Source: Sporohalobacter salinus | Lineage (GTDB): Bacteria; Bacillota; Halanaerobiia; Halobacteroidales; Acetohalobiaceae | Length of the DNA: 64,000 bases | Assembly: GCF_016908635.1 (NCBI RefSeq) | Contig: NZ_JAFBEG010000014.1 | Location: 1-64,000, forward strand | Reading direction: 5' to 3' | Shown here: positions 6,331-16,081 of the stretch, in pieces | Position numbering within the stretch: the first letter of the stretch is position 1 | How the letters are laid out: each line of letters starts with the position of its first letter | Program-made: the position numbers and the translations under genes | Notes under the pieces: model-generated | What the model was told of the DNA's origin: nothing | Seen by the model: the letters and a program-made list of their open reading frames with translations, nothing else | Database searches by the model: none

Positions 6331-8415
6331 ATGGATGAATCTAGACTACAAGTAAGAAAAAGAATTTTAATTCTTTTTCTTATTGTAGTTTTTGTTATGT
6401 TAGGAATTATTTTGAGATTAGCATGGATACAGCTCTTCAAGAATGACTTATATCAATCAAAGGCTTTAAACCAGCGGTTGAGAAAGTTAAAAGTTGAACC
6501 GAGGCGTGGACTCATCTATGATAGTAATGGAGAGGAATTGGCAATTAGTGGTAGTTCACAGACCGTAGTTGCTGTTCCTGCTGAAATTGAAAATCCAACT
6601 CAGGTAGCCGATAAATTGGCATTGATTTTAGATATGAAGCGTAGTAAAATTTATAAAAAGATTACTAAATCTGCCTATGCTGTTTATTTAGAACGTAAAA
6701 TTTCTGAAAAGAAGGTCAATAAAATTAAGTCTCTTGAATTATCAGGTATTACTTTTACTGAAGAAGCTAAACGTTTTTATCCTAAAGGGGAATTAGCAGC
6801 CCATATTTTAGGTTTTTCTGGTATTGATAATCAAGGGCTTAATGGCATAGAATTAGCTTATGATCAAGCTTTACGGGGCAAACCCGGACGAATAATGATT
6901 GAAAAGGATGCTACTGGTCGGATGATGCCGCAGGGGGTAGAAGAGTATTTAGATCCTGAAGATGGAAATAATCTTTATCTTACTATTGATCATGTAATTC
7001 AATATATTACTGAAAGAGAATTAGAAAAGGCTTTACGTGATAATGAAGCAGAAGGTGGTACAATTATTGTAATGGACCCCCAAACTGGTGGGGTTTTAGC
7101 TTTAGCAAATAGGCCTACTTATAATCCTAATCATTTTACTAAATATTCGCCAAGACGATGGCGGAATAGTGCTATTTCTGATACTTATGAACCAGGATCT
7201 ACTTTTAAAATTGTTACTATGTCAGCTGGATTGGAAGAGGAAGTAGTTAATCCTAAAGATCACTTCTATGATCCTGGGTATATTAAAGTAGAAGGTGAAC
7301 GAATTAAGTGTTGGAAACATGGAGGACATGGCAAACAAACTTTTGCCGAGGTAGTTGCTAATTCATGTAATCCTGGATTTGTTCAAGTAGGGCAGAGACT
7401 AGGAAAAGAAGATTTTTATCGGTATGTTAAAGCTTTTGGTTTTGGGGAAGAAACTGATATTAATCTCCCTGGAGAAGCAGACGGATTAGTTTATAAATAT
7501 GATGATATAGGACCGGTAGAATTGGCTACTATGTCTTTTGGACACGGGATTTCTGTAACACCAATTCAATTAATCACGGCTGTTTCAGCAGTAGCTAATG
7601 ATGGGGTGCTTTTAAAACCTAGATTAGTTGATAGAATCGAGAACGGAAATGGGGAAGTAATTAAAGATTTTGAACCTGAAGTAGTACGGGAAGTACTTTC
7701 TAAAGAAACAGCTAATACAGTTAGAAAATTATTGGAAGGAGTGGTAGCTGAAGGTTCGGGGAAGAAAGCTCAAGTTAAAGGATATCGAATTGGCGGTAAA
7801 ACAGGAACTGCTAAACATTATGGGGTTCATTCTTATGATTCATCATTTATTGGTATGCTGCCAATAAATGATCCTCAGCTTGTAATTTTAGTAGTAATGA
7901 AAGGAGTTACTAGTTACCCTTATTATGGTTCACAGGTAGCTGCGCCTGCATTTCAAAATGTAGCTAAGGATGTGGTACGTTATTTGGGAATTCCTCCTAC
8001 AGAGATGGAAGAAACAGATAAAGATAAGAAAGAAGAAAAATTAAAAGAAGTTAAAGTTCCAAATTTGACTAACCATTCCTTTGGTGAAGGACAGACTAAA
8101 TTACAGCAATTAGGATTGAATTTTAAATTTGAAGGTAAAGGGGATCAGATAGTAGATCAGATTCCTAAACCGGGGGCTTTAATTAAAAAGGGAAGTACAG
8201 TAATTCTCTTTTCTGAAGGGGGGGTAGGTCATAGAAAGCGTTATAAGGTTACTGTGCCTAACTTAGAAGGAAAAAAACTAGAGGAAACTAAGTCACTGTT
8301 AGCTGACTTAGAATTGGAATTAGATTGGGAAGGCAAAGGGAAAATTACTTCTCAACAGCCTAAGCCAGGTACTAGAGTTGAATCTGGTAGTACAATTAAA
8401 GTAAAGTTAAATTAA
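6331..8415 (+). CDS. ftsI: class B penicillin-binding protein (FtsI / SpoVD type) with two PASTA domains
   Basis: The 694-residue transpeptidase has an N-terminal membrane anchor (about 10-32), a PBP dimerisation domain and a transpeptidase domain. The active-site motifs are STFK (about residue 289, in YEPGSTFKIV), SCN (about 343) and KTGT (about 489). Two PASTA repeats fill the end (about 575-694). It cross-links septal or spore-cortex peptidoglycan. In Bacilli this slot holds pbpB and spoVD; only one copy is present, so it may serve vegetative division, sporulation, or both. ATG 6331 has AAAGGGTG upstream; GTG 6322 is in frame but too close to it. Confidence 0.93.
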   Translation: MDESRLQVRKRILILFLIVVFVMLGIILRLAWIQLFKNDLYQSKALNQRLRKLKVEPRRGLIYDSNGEELAISGSSQTVVAVPAEIENPTQVADKLALILDMKRSKIYKKITKSAYAVYLERKISEKKVNKIKSLELSGITFTEEAKRFYPKGELAAHILGFSGIDNQGLNGIELAYDQALRGKPGRIMIEKDATGRMMPQGVEEYLDPEDGNNLYLTIDHVIQYITERELEKALRDNEAEGGTIIVMDPQTGGVLALANRPTYNPNHFTKYSPRRWRNSAISDTYEPGSTFKIVTMSAGLEEEVVNPKDHFYDPGYIKVEGERIKCWKHGGHGKQTFAEVVANSCNPGFVQVGQRLGKEDFYRYVKAFGFGEETDINLPGEADGLVYKYDDIGPVELATMSFGHGISVTPIQLITAVSAVANDGVLLKPRLVDRIENGNGEVIKDFEPEVVREVLSKETANTVRKLLEGVVAEGSGKKAQVKGYRIGGKTGTAKHYGVHSYDSSFIGMLPINDPQLVILVVMKGVTSYPYYGSQVAAPAFQNVAKDVVRYLGIPPTEMEETDKDKKEEKLKEVKVPNLTNHSFGEGQTKLQQLGLNFKFEGKGDQIVDQIPKPGALIKKGSTVILFSEGGVGHRKRYKVTVPNLEGKKLEETKSLLADLELELDWEGKGKITSQQPKPGTRVESGSTIKVKLN

Positions 8416-8481
8416 TTAGTAATAAAGTAGTTGAGTTTTAAAATAATATATACCAGATGACATAAGAAGGAGGAAAGATTA

Positions 8482-9972
8482 GTGAAAAAATTAAGTGAAG
8501 TAGTAACTGGGCTAAATATTGAAGTTATAAAAGGAGATTTAGAGAATAAAATTGCTGGTATAGCTTATGATTCTAGAAAAGTTGAATCAAATTATTTATT
8601 TGTCTGTATTGAAGGGTTTACAAATGATGGTCATGATTATATAGAAGAAGCTATTAATTCGGGGGCAATGGCTCTTTTAGTGGAAAAAGAAGTTGAGGTA
8701 GATAGTGAAGTTACAGTTATTAAAACTAAAGATACACGATTGGGATTAGCTGAAGTTAGTGCAGCCTTTTATGATTATCCTTCCCAGAAGTTAAAAGTAA
8801 TCGGGGTTACAGGAACTAATGGTAAGACTACTAATACATATTTAATTGAGTCTATCCTTAAAAAGGCTGGATATAAAACAGGGTTAATTGGAACTATAAA
8901 GAATAAAGTTGGCGATCAAATTTTTGATTCGCAGAGAACAACTCCTGAAGCCTTGGATATAGAAGCTTTGTTTTCCCAGATGGCTGAGAAGGGAGTTACT
9001 CATGTAATAATGGAAGTTTCTTCTCATGCATTAGATTTAAAGCGGGTAGCTAAGATTGATTTCGATGTTGCTATATTTACCAATATTACGCAGGATCATT
9101 TAGATTTTCATGATTCTTTCAATGAATATTTAACGGCCAAAAAGAAACTATTTGCTGGATTACAGGATAGTAGTGAAAAAACAGCTATAATTAATATAGA
9201 TGATCCATATAGTGATGAGTTTTTGGAAACGGCTAAAGGTGAGATTCTAACTTATAGTATTGAAAAGGATGCTAATTTAAAAGCTAAAGATATTACTGTT
9301 AGTCCGACAGGTGTAGAATTCATATTAGAGAGTGCGAAAGGAAAGATAGAGTTAGATTTAAATATAACGGGTTTATTTAATGTGTATAATACTTTATCAG
9401 CTATTGGAGCTGGATTGAGTTTGGGGGTTGATTTGAAACAGATAAAAGATGGATTAGAAGAAATTCAGGGAATAGCTGGTAGATTTGAAATTATAAAAGA
9501 AGCTAAAGATTTCGGGGTTATTGTAGATTATGCTCATACTCCTGATAGTTTGCGTAATGTTTTGGAGACAGCTCATGATTTTGTAGAAGGTAGAATTATT
9601 GTTGTCTTTGGTTGTGGAGGAGATAGAGATAAGGATAAAAGACCTACTATGGGACAGGTAGCTACTGAGTTAGCTGATTTTGCCATTGTTACTTCTGATA
9701 ATCCGCGTAGTGAAGAACCAGCAGATATTATTGCTGATATTGAAGAAGGTATTAAAAAAGCAGATAAAGTTAAAGGAGAAAATAGCGATTATGTAGTAAT
9801 TGAAGATAGATCTAAAGCTATAAATTATGGAATTAAGTCAGCACAGCCTAATGATTTAGTCTTTATAGTAGGTAAAGGTCATGAAACATATCAGACCTTC
9901 AAGGATAAAACAATTTCTTTTGATGATCGAAAGGTAGCTCGTGAGTCTTTAGCTGAGCTTAGAGGTGAATAG
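8482..9972 (+). CDS. murE: UDP-MurNAc-L-Ala-D-Glu: meso-DAP ligase MurE
   Basis: The 496-residue Mur ligase has the ATP loop GVTGTNGKTT (about 110-119). A DNPR motif (about 407) is the specificity signature for meso-diaminopimelate rather than lysine, so the peptidoglycan is DAP-type. It adds the third amino acid to the cytoplasmic UDP-precursor. The GTG start has AAGGAGGAAAG upstream. It is followed immediately by murF, separated from its stop by one base. Confidence 0.96.
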   Translation: MKKLSEVVTGLNIEVIKGDLENKIAGIAYDSRKVESNYLFVCIEGFTNDGHDYIEEAINSGAMALLVEKEVEVDSEVTVIKTKDTRLGLAEVSAAFYDYPSQKLKVIGVTGTNGKTTNTYLIESILKKAGYKTGLIGTIKNKVGDQIFDSQRTTPEALDIEALFSQMAEKGVTHVIMEVSSHALDLKRVAKIDFDVAIFTNITQDHLDFHDSFNEYLTAKKKLFAGLQDSSEKTAIINIDDPYSDEFLETAKGEILTYSIEKDANLKAKDITVSPTGVEFILESAKGKIELDLNITGLFNVYNTLSAIGAGLSLGVDLKQIKDGLEEIQGIAGRFEIIKEAKDFGVIVDYAHTPDSLRNVLETAHDFVEGRIIVVFGCGGDRDKDKRPTMGQVATELADFAIVTSDNPRSEEPADIIADIEEGIKKADKVKGENSDYVVIEDRSKAINYGIKSAQPNDLVFIVGKGHETYQTFKDKTISFDDRKVARESLAELRGE

Positions 9973-9973
9973 A

Positions 9974-11368
9974 ATGGAAGTTATAACAGTTAAAGAGTTT
10001 ATTTCCGAAATAAATGGTAAATTAATAAATGGTAATCTAGAAGCTAAGATTCAGCAGGTATCAATTGATTCCAGAACAATTAACAGCGGAGAGCTATTCT
10101 TTGCTATTGAAGGAGAAAGATTTGATGGTCATAACTTTGTTATGGATGCTCTAGAATCAGGAGCTGTGGGGGCAGTAGTTAATATTGAAAAGGCTAGAAA
10201 ATATAATATTGATTCTGATAGAGTTATAATTTGTGTAAAAGATACTACTCAAGCGTTGCAAGATTTAGCAAAATATTATCGTAGCTTGTTTGATATTCCA
10301 GTTGTGGGGATAACAGGTAGCACAGGTAAGACTACAACTAAAGATTTAATAGCTTCTGTACTGGAGACTAAATTTAAAACCTTAAAGACAGAAGGCAACT
10401 ACAATAATGAATTTGGGTTGCCTTTAACTTTATTTAGATTGGATTCTACTTATGAAGCAGTAGTAGTGGAGTTAGCTATGAGGGGTTTGGGTGATATTGA
10501 GACTCTCTGTCAGATTGCTCAGCTACAGATTGGAGTTGTAACTAATGTAGGATTAACCCATTTAGAATGTTTGGGTAGCCAAGAAAACATAGCTAAAGCT
10601 AAAAGTGAGTTAGTAGAGAGTTTACCTTCGGGAGGAACGGCTATTTTAAATGGAGATGATAATTATGTGCGTCAGATGGCGGCCAAAACGGAATCGAAGG
10701 TCTTATATTATGGACGAAAAAGCAAGAATGATCTTCAGGTTAATAGAGTAAAAAAATTGGGAGAGAAAGGTTTAAAGTTTAAGGTAAAGCGAGAAATAGG
10801 AAATTTCAAGGTGAACTTACCATTGCCTGGAGAGTATAATGTTTATAATGCTTTGGCAGCTATCGGTGTAGGATTAGAATTTGGATTAAATATAGATAAA
10901 ATTAAACAAGGATTAGTTGAACCAAGTTTAACCGGTATGAGAGGTGAAATTAAAGAGCTTGAAGATAATATTACTCTTATCAATGATGCCTATAATGCCA
11001 ATCCTACTTCAATGGAAGCAGGTTTAGATTTATTAGTAGATGTAGGTACTAATAATGGATGTTTAATTGCTGTTTTAGGTGATATGTTGGAACTAGGTTC
11101 TGCTGCTGAAGATGTTCATCGTAAGGTAGGGGAGACAATTGTTAAGAATAAAGTTGATTATCTTTTAACAGTAGGGGATTTAGCTGCTTTAATCGGACAA
11201 GAAGCTATGAAACTTGGAATGGATAGTAGTAAAGTATTTATCTGTAATAACAATCAAGAAATTAACCGGCAGTTGTTGCAGTTGATTAAGCCAGATGATA
11301 CAATTTTACTTAAAGGATCAAGAGGAATGAAGTTAGAAGAAGTAGAAGAAGCACTACTTGAAAATTGA
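9974..11368 (+). CDS. murF: UDP-MurNAc-tripeptide: D-Ala-D-Ala ligase MurF
   Basis: The 464-residue Mur ligase carries the ATP loop GITGSTGKTTTKD (about 110-122), and the family's NDAYNANPTSM block near residue 340 binds nucleotide. It adds the dipeptide D-Ala-D-Ala made by Ddl (encoded 9 kb downstream). ATG 9974 is chosen with GAGGTG seven bases upstream; GTG 9965 is an in-frame alternative that overlaps murE. Confidence 0.95.
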   Translation: MEVITVKEFISEINGKLINGNLEAKIQQVSIDSRTINSGELFFAIEGERFDGHNFVMDALESGAVGAVVNIEKARKYNIDSDRVIICVKDTTQALQDLAKYYRSLFDIPVVGITGSTGKTTTKDLIASVLETKFKTLKTEGNYNNEFGLPLTLFRLDSTYEAVVVELAMRGLGDIETLCQIAQLQIGVVTNVGLTHLECLGSQENIAKAKSELVESLPSGGTAILNGDDNYVRQMAAKTESKVLYYGRKSKNDLQVNRVKKLGEKGLKFKVKREIGNFKVNLPLPGEYNVYNALAAIGVGLEFGLNIDKIKQGLVEPSLTGMRGEIKELEDNITLINDAYNANPTSMEAGLDLLVDVGTNNGCLIAVLGDMLELGSAAEDVHRKVGETIVKNKVDYLLTVGDLAALIGQEAMKLGMDSSKVFICNNNQEINRQLLQLIKPDDTILLKGSRGMKLEEVEEALLEN

Positions 11369-11384
11369 AGGAGGGTCTAAGATA

Positions 11385-12347
11385 ATGATTAACTTAATAT
11401 ATACTGCAGCTACTGCTTTTATTATAACTTTATTAATTGGTCCAGTTATGATTAGTTTATTACGTAGATTAAAATTTGGGCAGAATATTAGAGATTTAGG
11501 CCCTAAACGACATCTTGAGAAGAGTGGAACTCCAACTATGGGTGGAGTTATTATTTTGATATCTACTGTAGTTCCAGTTTTATTATTTACTGATATTACT
11601 CCGAAATTATTCTGGGCTTTATTTGTGACGTTAAGTTATGGCTGTTTGGGATTTTTGGATGATTCAATTAAGATTGTAGCTAATCGTTCATTAGGTTTGA
11701 GAGCTATGCATAAATTATTGGCTCAAATTTTAGTTGGAGGTTTACTTGGCTATAATGCTGTATATAATCTTAATATTAGTTCAGAGCTTATAATTCCTTA
11801 TGCGGGAACTGTAATAGATTTAGGGATTTATTTTATTCCCTTTGTGATTTTAGTGGTAGTAGGAACATCTAACGCTGTTAATTTGACTGATGGTCTTGAT
11901 GGTTTGGCAGCTGGAGTGACTATTATAGTATCTATTACTTATACGGTGATTAATTTAAAATTTGGTAATTATGATTTAGCTATCTTTACTACATCAATTG
12001 TGGGAGCTTGTCTAGGATTTGCTTGGTTTAATAGTTATCCAGCCCAGGTTTTTATGGGGGATACCGGGTCTTTAGCTTTAGGAGGAGCAATTGCAGTAGC
12101 TGCTGTTTTAACTCAAACTGAATTATTTTTAATAATCATTGGAGGAGTTTATGTAGTAGAAGCTTTATCAGTAATGATGCAAGTTATTTATTTTAAATTA
12201 ACTAGTGGAAAACGAATCTTTGAGATGAGTCCGCTGCATCATCATTTTGAATTGAAAGGTTGGAAAGAGACAAAAGTTGTAATTCGTTTCTGGATTGTAG
12301 CGGCTATTCTATCACTAGTAGGGCTATTAGGTTTACAAGGGATCTAA
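11385..12347 (+). CDS. mraY: phospho-MurNAc-pentapeptide transferase MraY
   Basis: The 320-residue polytopic enzyme has about ten membrane helices. It carries the Mg-binding aspartate motifs GFLDDSIKI and NLTDGLDGLAAG, FMGDTGSLALGG, and the conserved MSPLHHHFE loop. It loads the UDP-precursor onto undecaprenyl phosphate to form lipid I. The start at ATG 11385 follows GGAGGG by nine bases; an in-frame upstream ATG (11358) lies inside murF and is unlikely. Confidence 0.96.
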   Translation: MINLIYTAATAFIITLLIGPVMISLLRRLKFGQNIRDLGPKRHLEKSGTPTMGGVIILISTVVPVLLFTDITPKLFWALFVTLSYGCLGFLDDSIKIVANRSLGLRAMHKLLAQILVGGLLGYNAVYNLNISSELIIPYAGTVIDLGIYFIPFVILVVVGTSNAVNLTDGLDGLAAGVTIIVSITYTVINLKFGNYDLAIFTTSIVGACLGFAWFNSYPAQVFMGDTGSLALGGAIAVAAVLTQTELFLIIIGGVYVVEALSVMMQVIYFKLTSGKRIFEMSPLHHHFELKGWKETKVVIRFWIVAAILSLVGLLGLQGI

Positions 12348-12371
12348 TGAAAAAGGCAGGGTGGTATTGAA

Positions 12372-13736
12372 ATGGATTTAGCAGATAAAAAAGTAGTAGT
12401 TATAGGATTAGGTAAGAGAACTGGAATAGCTGCAGCAGAATTTTTAATTGAACAAAAAGCAGAGGTTTTAGTTAGTGATATTAAACCAGCTAAGGATTTA
12501 CAGGATGAATTAGAAGAATTATCTGAGTATGACATAGATTTTGATTTAGGTGGTCATGGCAGCAAGGTGATTGATGATACTGATTTAATAGTTATTAGTC
12601 CAGGAGTTCCTAGTGATATTCCAATCTTAAAAGAAGCCCGGCATTTAGGAATTCCGGTTATCAGTGAAATAGAGTTGGCTTATCGTTTTTGCAAAGCTCC
12701 TATCATGGCTATTACCGGAACTAATGGTAAAACAACAACTACTACCTTAACTGGTGAAATGTTTACTGCAGCTAAGGAAGAAGTAAAAGTTCGAGGTAAT
12801 ATTGGGGATCCATTGATTGAGGATATAACTTCACTAAGTGATAAGGGAGTAGTAGTTGCTGAAATTAGTTCTTTTCAATTAGAGAATATTCAGTATTTTA
12901 GACCTAAGATTAGTTTAATTTTAAATTTAACTCCTGATCATTTGAATCGTCACGGCACTTTTGAAAATTATATAGCAGCGAAAAAAAAGATATTTTTTAA
13001 TCAACAAAAAAGTGACTATACAGTTTTAAATTATGATGATGAATTAACTAGAAAATTGGCAAATGAAACTGAAGGACAGGTTATTTATTTTAGTAGACAT
13101 GACAAATTGAATAATGGAGTTTATGTAGAAAATGGAAAGATAATTAATAACTTAACTGCTGATAATGAATCTTTAATAAAAATAGATGAGACTGGAATTA
13201 AGGGACCACATAATTTGGAGAATGCCTTGGGAGCGGTAACAATTGCTTTACTCGGCGGGATTAATCTTGGAGTGATTCAAAAAGTGTTGAAGGAATTTAG
13301 TGGCATAGAGCATCGGATTGAAGAAGTAGCAGTGATTGAAGGCATAAAATATATTGATGATTCTAAAGCTACTAACCCTGCAGCAGCAATTAAAGCATTA
13401 GAGACTTTTGCTGCTCCTATAACTTTAATTGCTGGAGGTATGGATAAGAATGCTGATCTTACAGAATTTGCTGTTAAAATAGCTGAAAAAGTTCAAAACC
13501 TTATTTTATTAGGAGAGACAGCAGAGAAAATTAAAGAATCAGTTTCCAATCTTGGACTTGATAATATTAAGCAAGTAAAAGCTATTGATGAAGCAGTAAG
13601 AGTTGCTGAAAAAATAAGTGTTAAGGGAGATATAGTCTTATTAGCTCCTGGCTGTGCTAGTTGGGATATGTTTGATAGTTATAAGCAAAGGGGCAATGAA
13701 TTTAAGAAAGAAGTAATGAACTTAAGGAGGAAGTAG
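12372..13736 (+). CDS. murD: UDP-MurNAc-L-Ala: D-Glu ligase MurD
   Basis: The 454-residue Mur ligase has an N-terminal Rossmann unit (KVVVIGLGKRTGIAAAEFL), the ATP loop AITGTNGKTTTTTL (about 114-127) and the late family motif YIDDSKATNPAA. It adds D-glutamate to UDP-MurNAc-L-Ala. It sits tightly between mraY and the SEDS polymerase gene, which begins one base after its stop. Confidence 0.96.
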   Translation: MDLADKKVVVIGLGKRTGIAAAEFLIEQKAEVLVSDIKPAKDLQDELEELSEYDIDFDLGGHGSKVIDDTDLIVISPGVPSDIPILKEARHLGIPVISEIELAYRFCKAPIMAITGTNGKTTTTTLTGEMFTAAKEEVKVRGNIGDPLIEDITSLSDKGVVVAEISSFQLENIQYFRPKISLILNLTPDHLNRHGTFENYIAAKKKIFFNQQKSDYTVLNYDDELTRKLANETEGQVIYFSRHDKLNNGVYVENGKIINNLTADNESLIKIDETGIKGPHNLENALGAVTIALLGGINLGVIQKVLKEFSGIEHRIEEVAVIEGIKYIDDSKATNPAAAIKALETFAAPITLIAGGMDKNADLTEFAVKIAEKVQNLILLGETAEKIKESVSNLGLDNIKQVKAIDEAVRVAEKISVKGDIVLLAPGCASWDMFDSYKQRGNEFKKEVMNLRRK

Positions 13737-13737
13737 A

Positions 13738-14823
13738 ATGGGGAAGGTAAAACCACCTGACTTAATTATCTTTTTTACAATGATAACTTTATTAGGAATT
13801 GGAGTTGTAATGGTGTTTAGTTCTACTTCAATCCGAGCTTATGTTAATTATGGTGATAGTTTTTACTTTCTTAAAAAGCAGTTTGTTTGGTCAATAATTG
13901 GAATTGGAGCTATGATTTTTTTTGCAACTATAAATTACAATTTATATAAAGGAATGGCTAGATTAGGAATTTTAGTTAGTATTGGTCTCTTAATTGCAGT
14001 CTTAATTTTTGGTAAGGTAGTGGGAGGTTCGCAGCGTTGGTTGAATTTTGGGTTTATGCGGATGCAGCCCTCGGAGATGATTAAGTTATCGATTGTTATT
14101 TATATGGCTAGATATTTATCGGTTAAACAGAATAAGCTAGATGATTTTTTAAAAGGATTGGGACCGGCGTTAGTTGTTTTAGGATTAATCTGTGGGTTAA
14201 TTTTATTACAGCCTGATTTAGGTACGGCAGTAGCTATTGGTGGTACAGTGATGGTAATGTTTATAGCGGCTGGAGTTAGATTTAAACATTTATTTTACTT
14301 AGCATCATCTGGTATTTTAGGTGTTGTTTATCTAATATTTAGTGCTCCGTATCGTATGCAAAGATTTTTAGCTTTTCTTGATCCGTGGGAAGATCCTTTA
14401 GGTTCAGGGTTTCATATTATTCAATCGCTTTATGCATTAGGTTCAGGAGGTTTATTTGGAGCTGGGATTGGTCAAAGTAAGCAGAAATTCTTTTATTTAC
14501 CGGAACCAGGAACTGACTTTATTTTTGCTATTATTGGAGAAGAATTAGGATTTTTAGGTTCAATAGTTGTAGTTTTATTATTCTTTCTTTTTGCCTGGCG
14601 TGGATTGAGAATAGCAGTAGAAGCTCCTGATGTATTTGGTAGTTTATTAGCTGTAGGAATTACTACTATGATTACTTTACAGGCAGTGATCAATATTGGA
14701 GTAGTAACAGGTTCGATGCCAGTGACTGGAATGACCTTGCCTTTTATTAGTTATGGAGGTTCTTCATTAGTTATTATGTTATCAGGAGTAGGAATTTTAC
14801 TGAATATATCGCGTCATATTTAG
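13738..14823 (+). CDS. ftsW: SEDS peptidoglycan polymerase FtsW / SpoVE
   Basis: The 361-residue SEDS protein has about ten membrane helices. Family blocks include GGSQRWLNFGFMRMQPSEMIK, LLQPDLGTA, the extracellular loop LDPWEDPLGSGFHIIQS with the essential Asp, and PVTGMTLPFISYGGSS at the end. It polymerises glycan strands with the cognate class B PBP encoded upstream. In B. subtilis the murD-murG slot is occupied by spoVE, so it may also act in spore-cortex synthesis. Confidence 0.93.
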   Translation: MGKVKPPDLIIFFTMITLLGIGVVMVFSSTSIRAYVNYGDSFYFLKKQFVWSIIGIGAMIFFATINYNLYKGMARLGILVSIGLLIAVLIFGKVVGGSQRWLNFGFMRMQPSEMIKLSIVIYMARYLSVKQNKLDDFLKGLGPALVVLGLICGLILLQPDLGTAVAIGGTVMVMFIAAGVRFKHLFYLASSGILGVVYLIFSAPYRMQRFLAFLDPWEDPLGSGFHIIQSLYALGSGGLFGAGIGQSKQKFFYLPEPGTDFIFAIIGEELGFLGSIVVVLLFFLFAWRGLRIAVEAPDVFGSLLAVGITTMITLQAVINIGVVTGSMPVTGMTLPFISYGGSSLVIMLSGVGILLNISRHI

Positions 14824-14837
14824 TTAGGAGTGGTTAG

Positions 14838-15944
14838 ATGAAGGTTATTATTACTGGCGGTGGGACTGGCGGCCACATTTATCCTGGTTTAGCTATTGCT
14901 TGTAATATTGAAGAGGAATATGAGGATGCAAAAATATTATTTGTAGGTAATGAAGAAGGGTTAGAAGCAGAAATTATACCTCAGACTGGATATGAATTAA
15001 GGACTGTTCCCTGTCAGGGTTTACCTCGAAAATTATCTTTAAAGATTTTAGAGAGCTTATTTTTAACTGGAATTGGAGTTTGGAAAGCAAAAAAAATAAT
15101 ATCTTCTTTTCAGCCGGATATAGTAATTGGAACCGGTGGTTATGTTAGCGGGCCAGTAGTATTAGCAGCTGTTTTAGGAGGAAGAAAAACAATTATTCAG
15201 GAACAGAATGCTTATCCTGGTTTAACTAATAGATTATTGGCTTATTTAGTAGATAAGGTTGCTTTAAGTCATCAAGATGCCGAGAATTACTTTACTGATA
15301 GTGCTGACCTTATTTGGACGGGGAATCCTATTCGTCCGGAGATTATTAAGGCTAAGAAGAAACAAAGTTGTGAAAGATTGGGGTTAGATAGTAATCGTAA
15401 GATTATTTTAAGTTTTGGTGGTAGTCGGGGAGCTAGAAGTATTAATCAGTCAATGAAAGAAGTTTATAAATTAGCTCGGGATAATTCTAAGTTGCAGATT
15501 CTTCATATAACTGGTAAAAATGAATTTGATCGTGTGCAGAAGTCTGCTGCAAAGCTGGGTATAACTGAGCTAGAAAATGGAAATGTTATTATTAAGCCTT
15601 ATCTTTATGATATGGCAGCTGGATTAGCAGCGGCTGATTTAGTTATTTCTCGAGCAGGCGCTACAGGATTATCTGAGATAACAGCTCGGGGTATTCCAGC
15701 TATTTTGATACCTTACCCTTATGCTGCTGAAAATCATCAGGAGTATAATGCTCGATCTTTAGAAAAAAGAGGTGCAGCAAAAGTGATTTTAGATCAAGAG
15801 TTAACAGGGGAGCGTTTAGTGGAAGAAGTAAAAGGCTTGATTTTTGCTGATGATAAGTTAGATAAGATGGCTCAAGCTAGTAAAAAATTGGGGAAGCCGC
15901 AGGCTGGAGCAAATATACTTCGATTAGTTAAAGAATTAGTTTGA
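14838..15944 (+). CDS. murG: GlcNAc transferase MurG (lipid II synthesis)
   Basis: The 368-residue GT-B glycosyltransferase has the glycine-rich start ITGGGTGGHIYPGLAIA, GTGGYVSGPVVLAA, and the UDP-GlcNAc-binding region LVISRAGATGLSEI with IPYPYAAENHQEYNA. It converts lipid I to lipid II at the inner face of the membrane. A 137-base gap rich in A/T follows, the first break in the tight dcw operon; no clear promoter or terminator is seen in it. Confidence 0.96.
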   Translation: MKVIITGGGTGGHIYPGLAIACNIEEEYEDAKILFVGNEEGLEAEIIPQTGYELRTVPCQGLPRKLSLKILESLFLTGIGVWKAKKIISSFQPDIVIGTGGYVSGPVVLAAVLGGRKTIIQEQNAYPGLTNRLLAYLVDKVALSHQDAENYFTDSADLIWTGNPIRPEIIKAKKKQSCERLGLDSNRKIILSFGGSRGARSINQSMKEVYKLARDNSKLQILHITGKNEFDRVQKSAAKLGITELENGNVIIKPYLYDMAAGLAAADLVISRAGATGLSEITARGIPAILIPYPYAAENHQEYNARSLEKRGAAKVILDQELTGERLVEEVKGLIFADDKLDKMAQASKKLGKPQAGANILRLVKELV

Positions 15945-16081
15945 TTTTTAATTTGTTTTGGGATATAGTAAATTAAATTAGTTTCTTATAAATTTGGACA
16001 AGTTTAATTTAACGTTTTAATTAATCATTGCATATTATAGCATATGTGATAAGGTTGGATAAAAAAGGAGTGAAAAGGGCT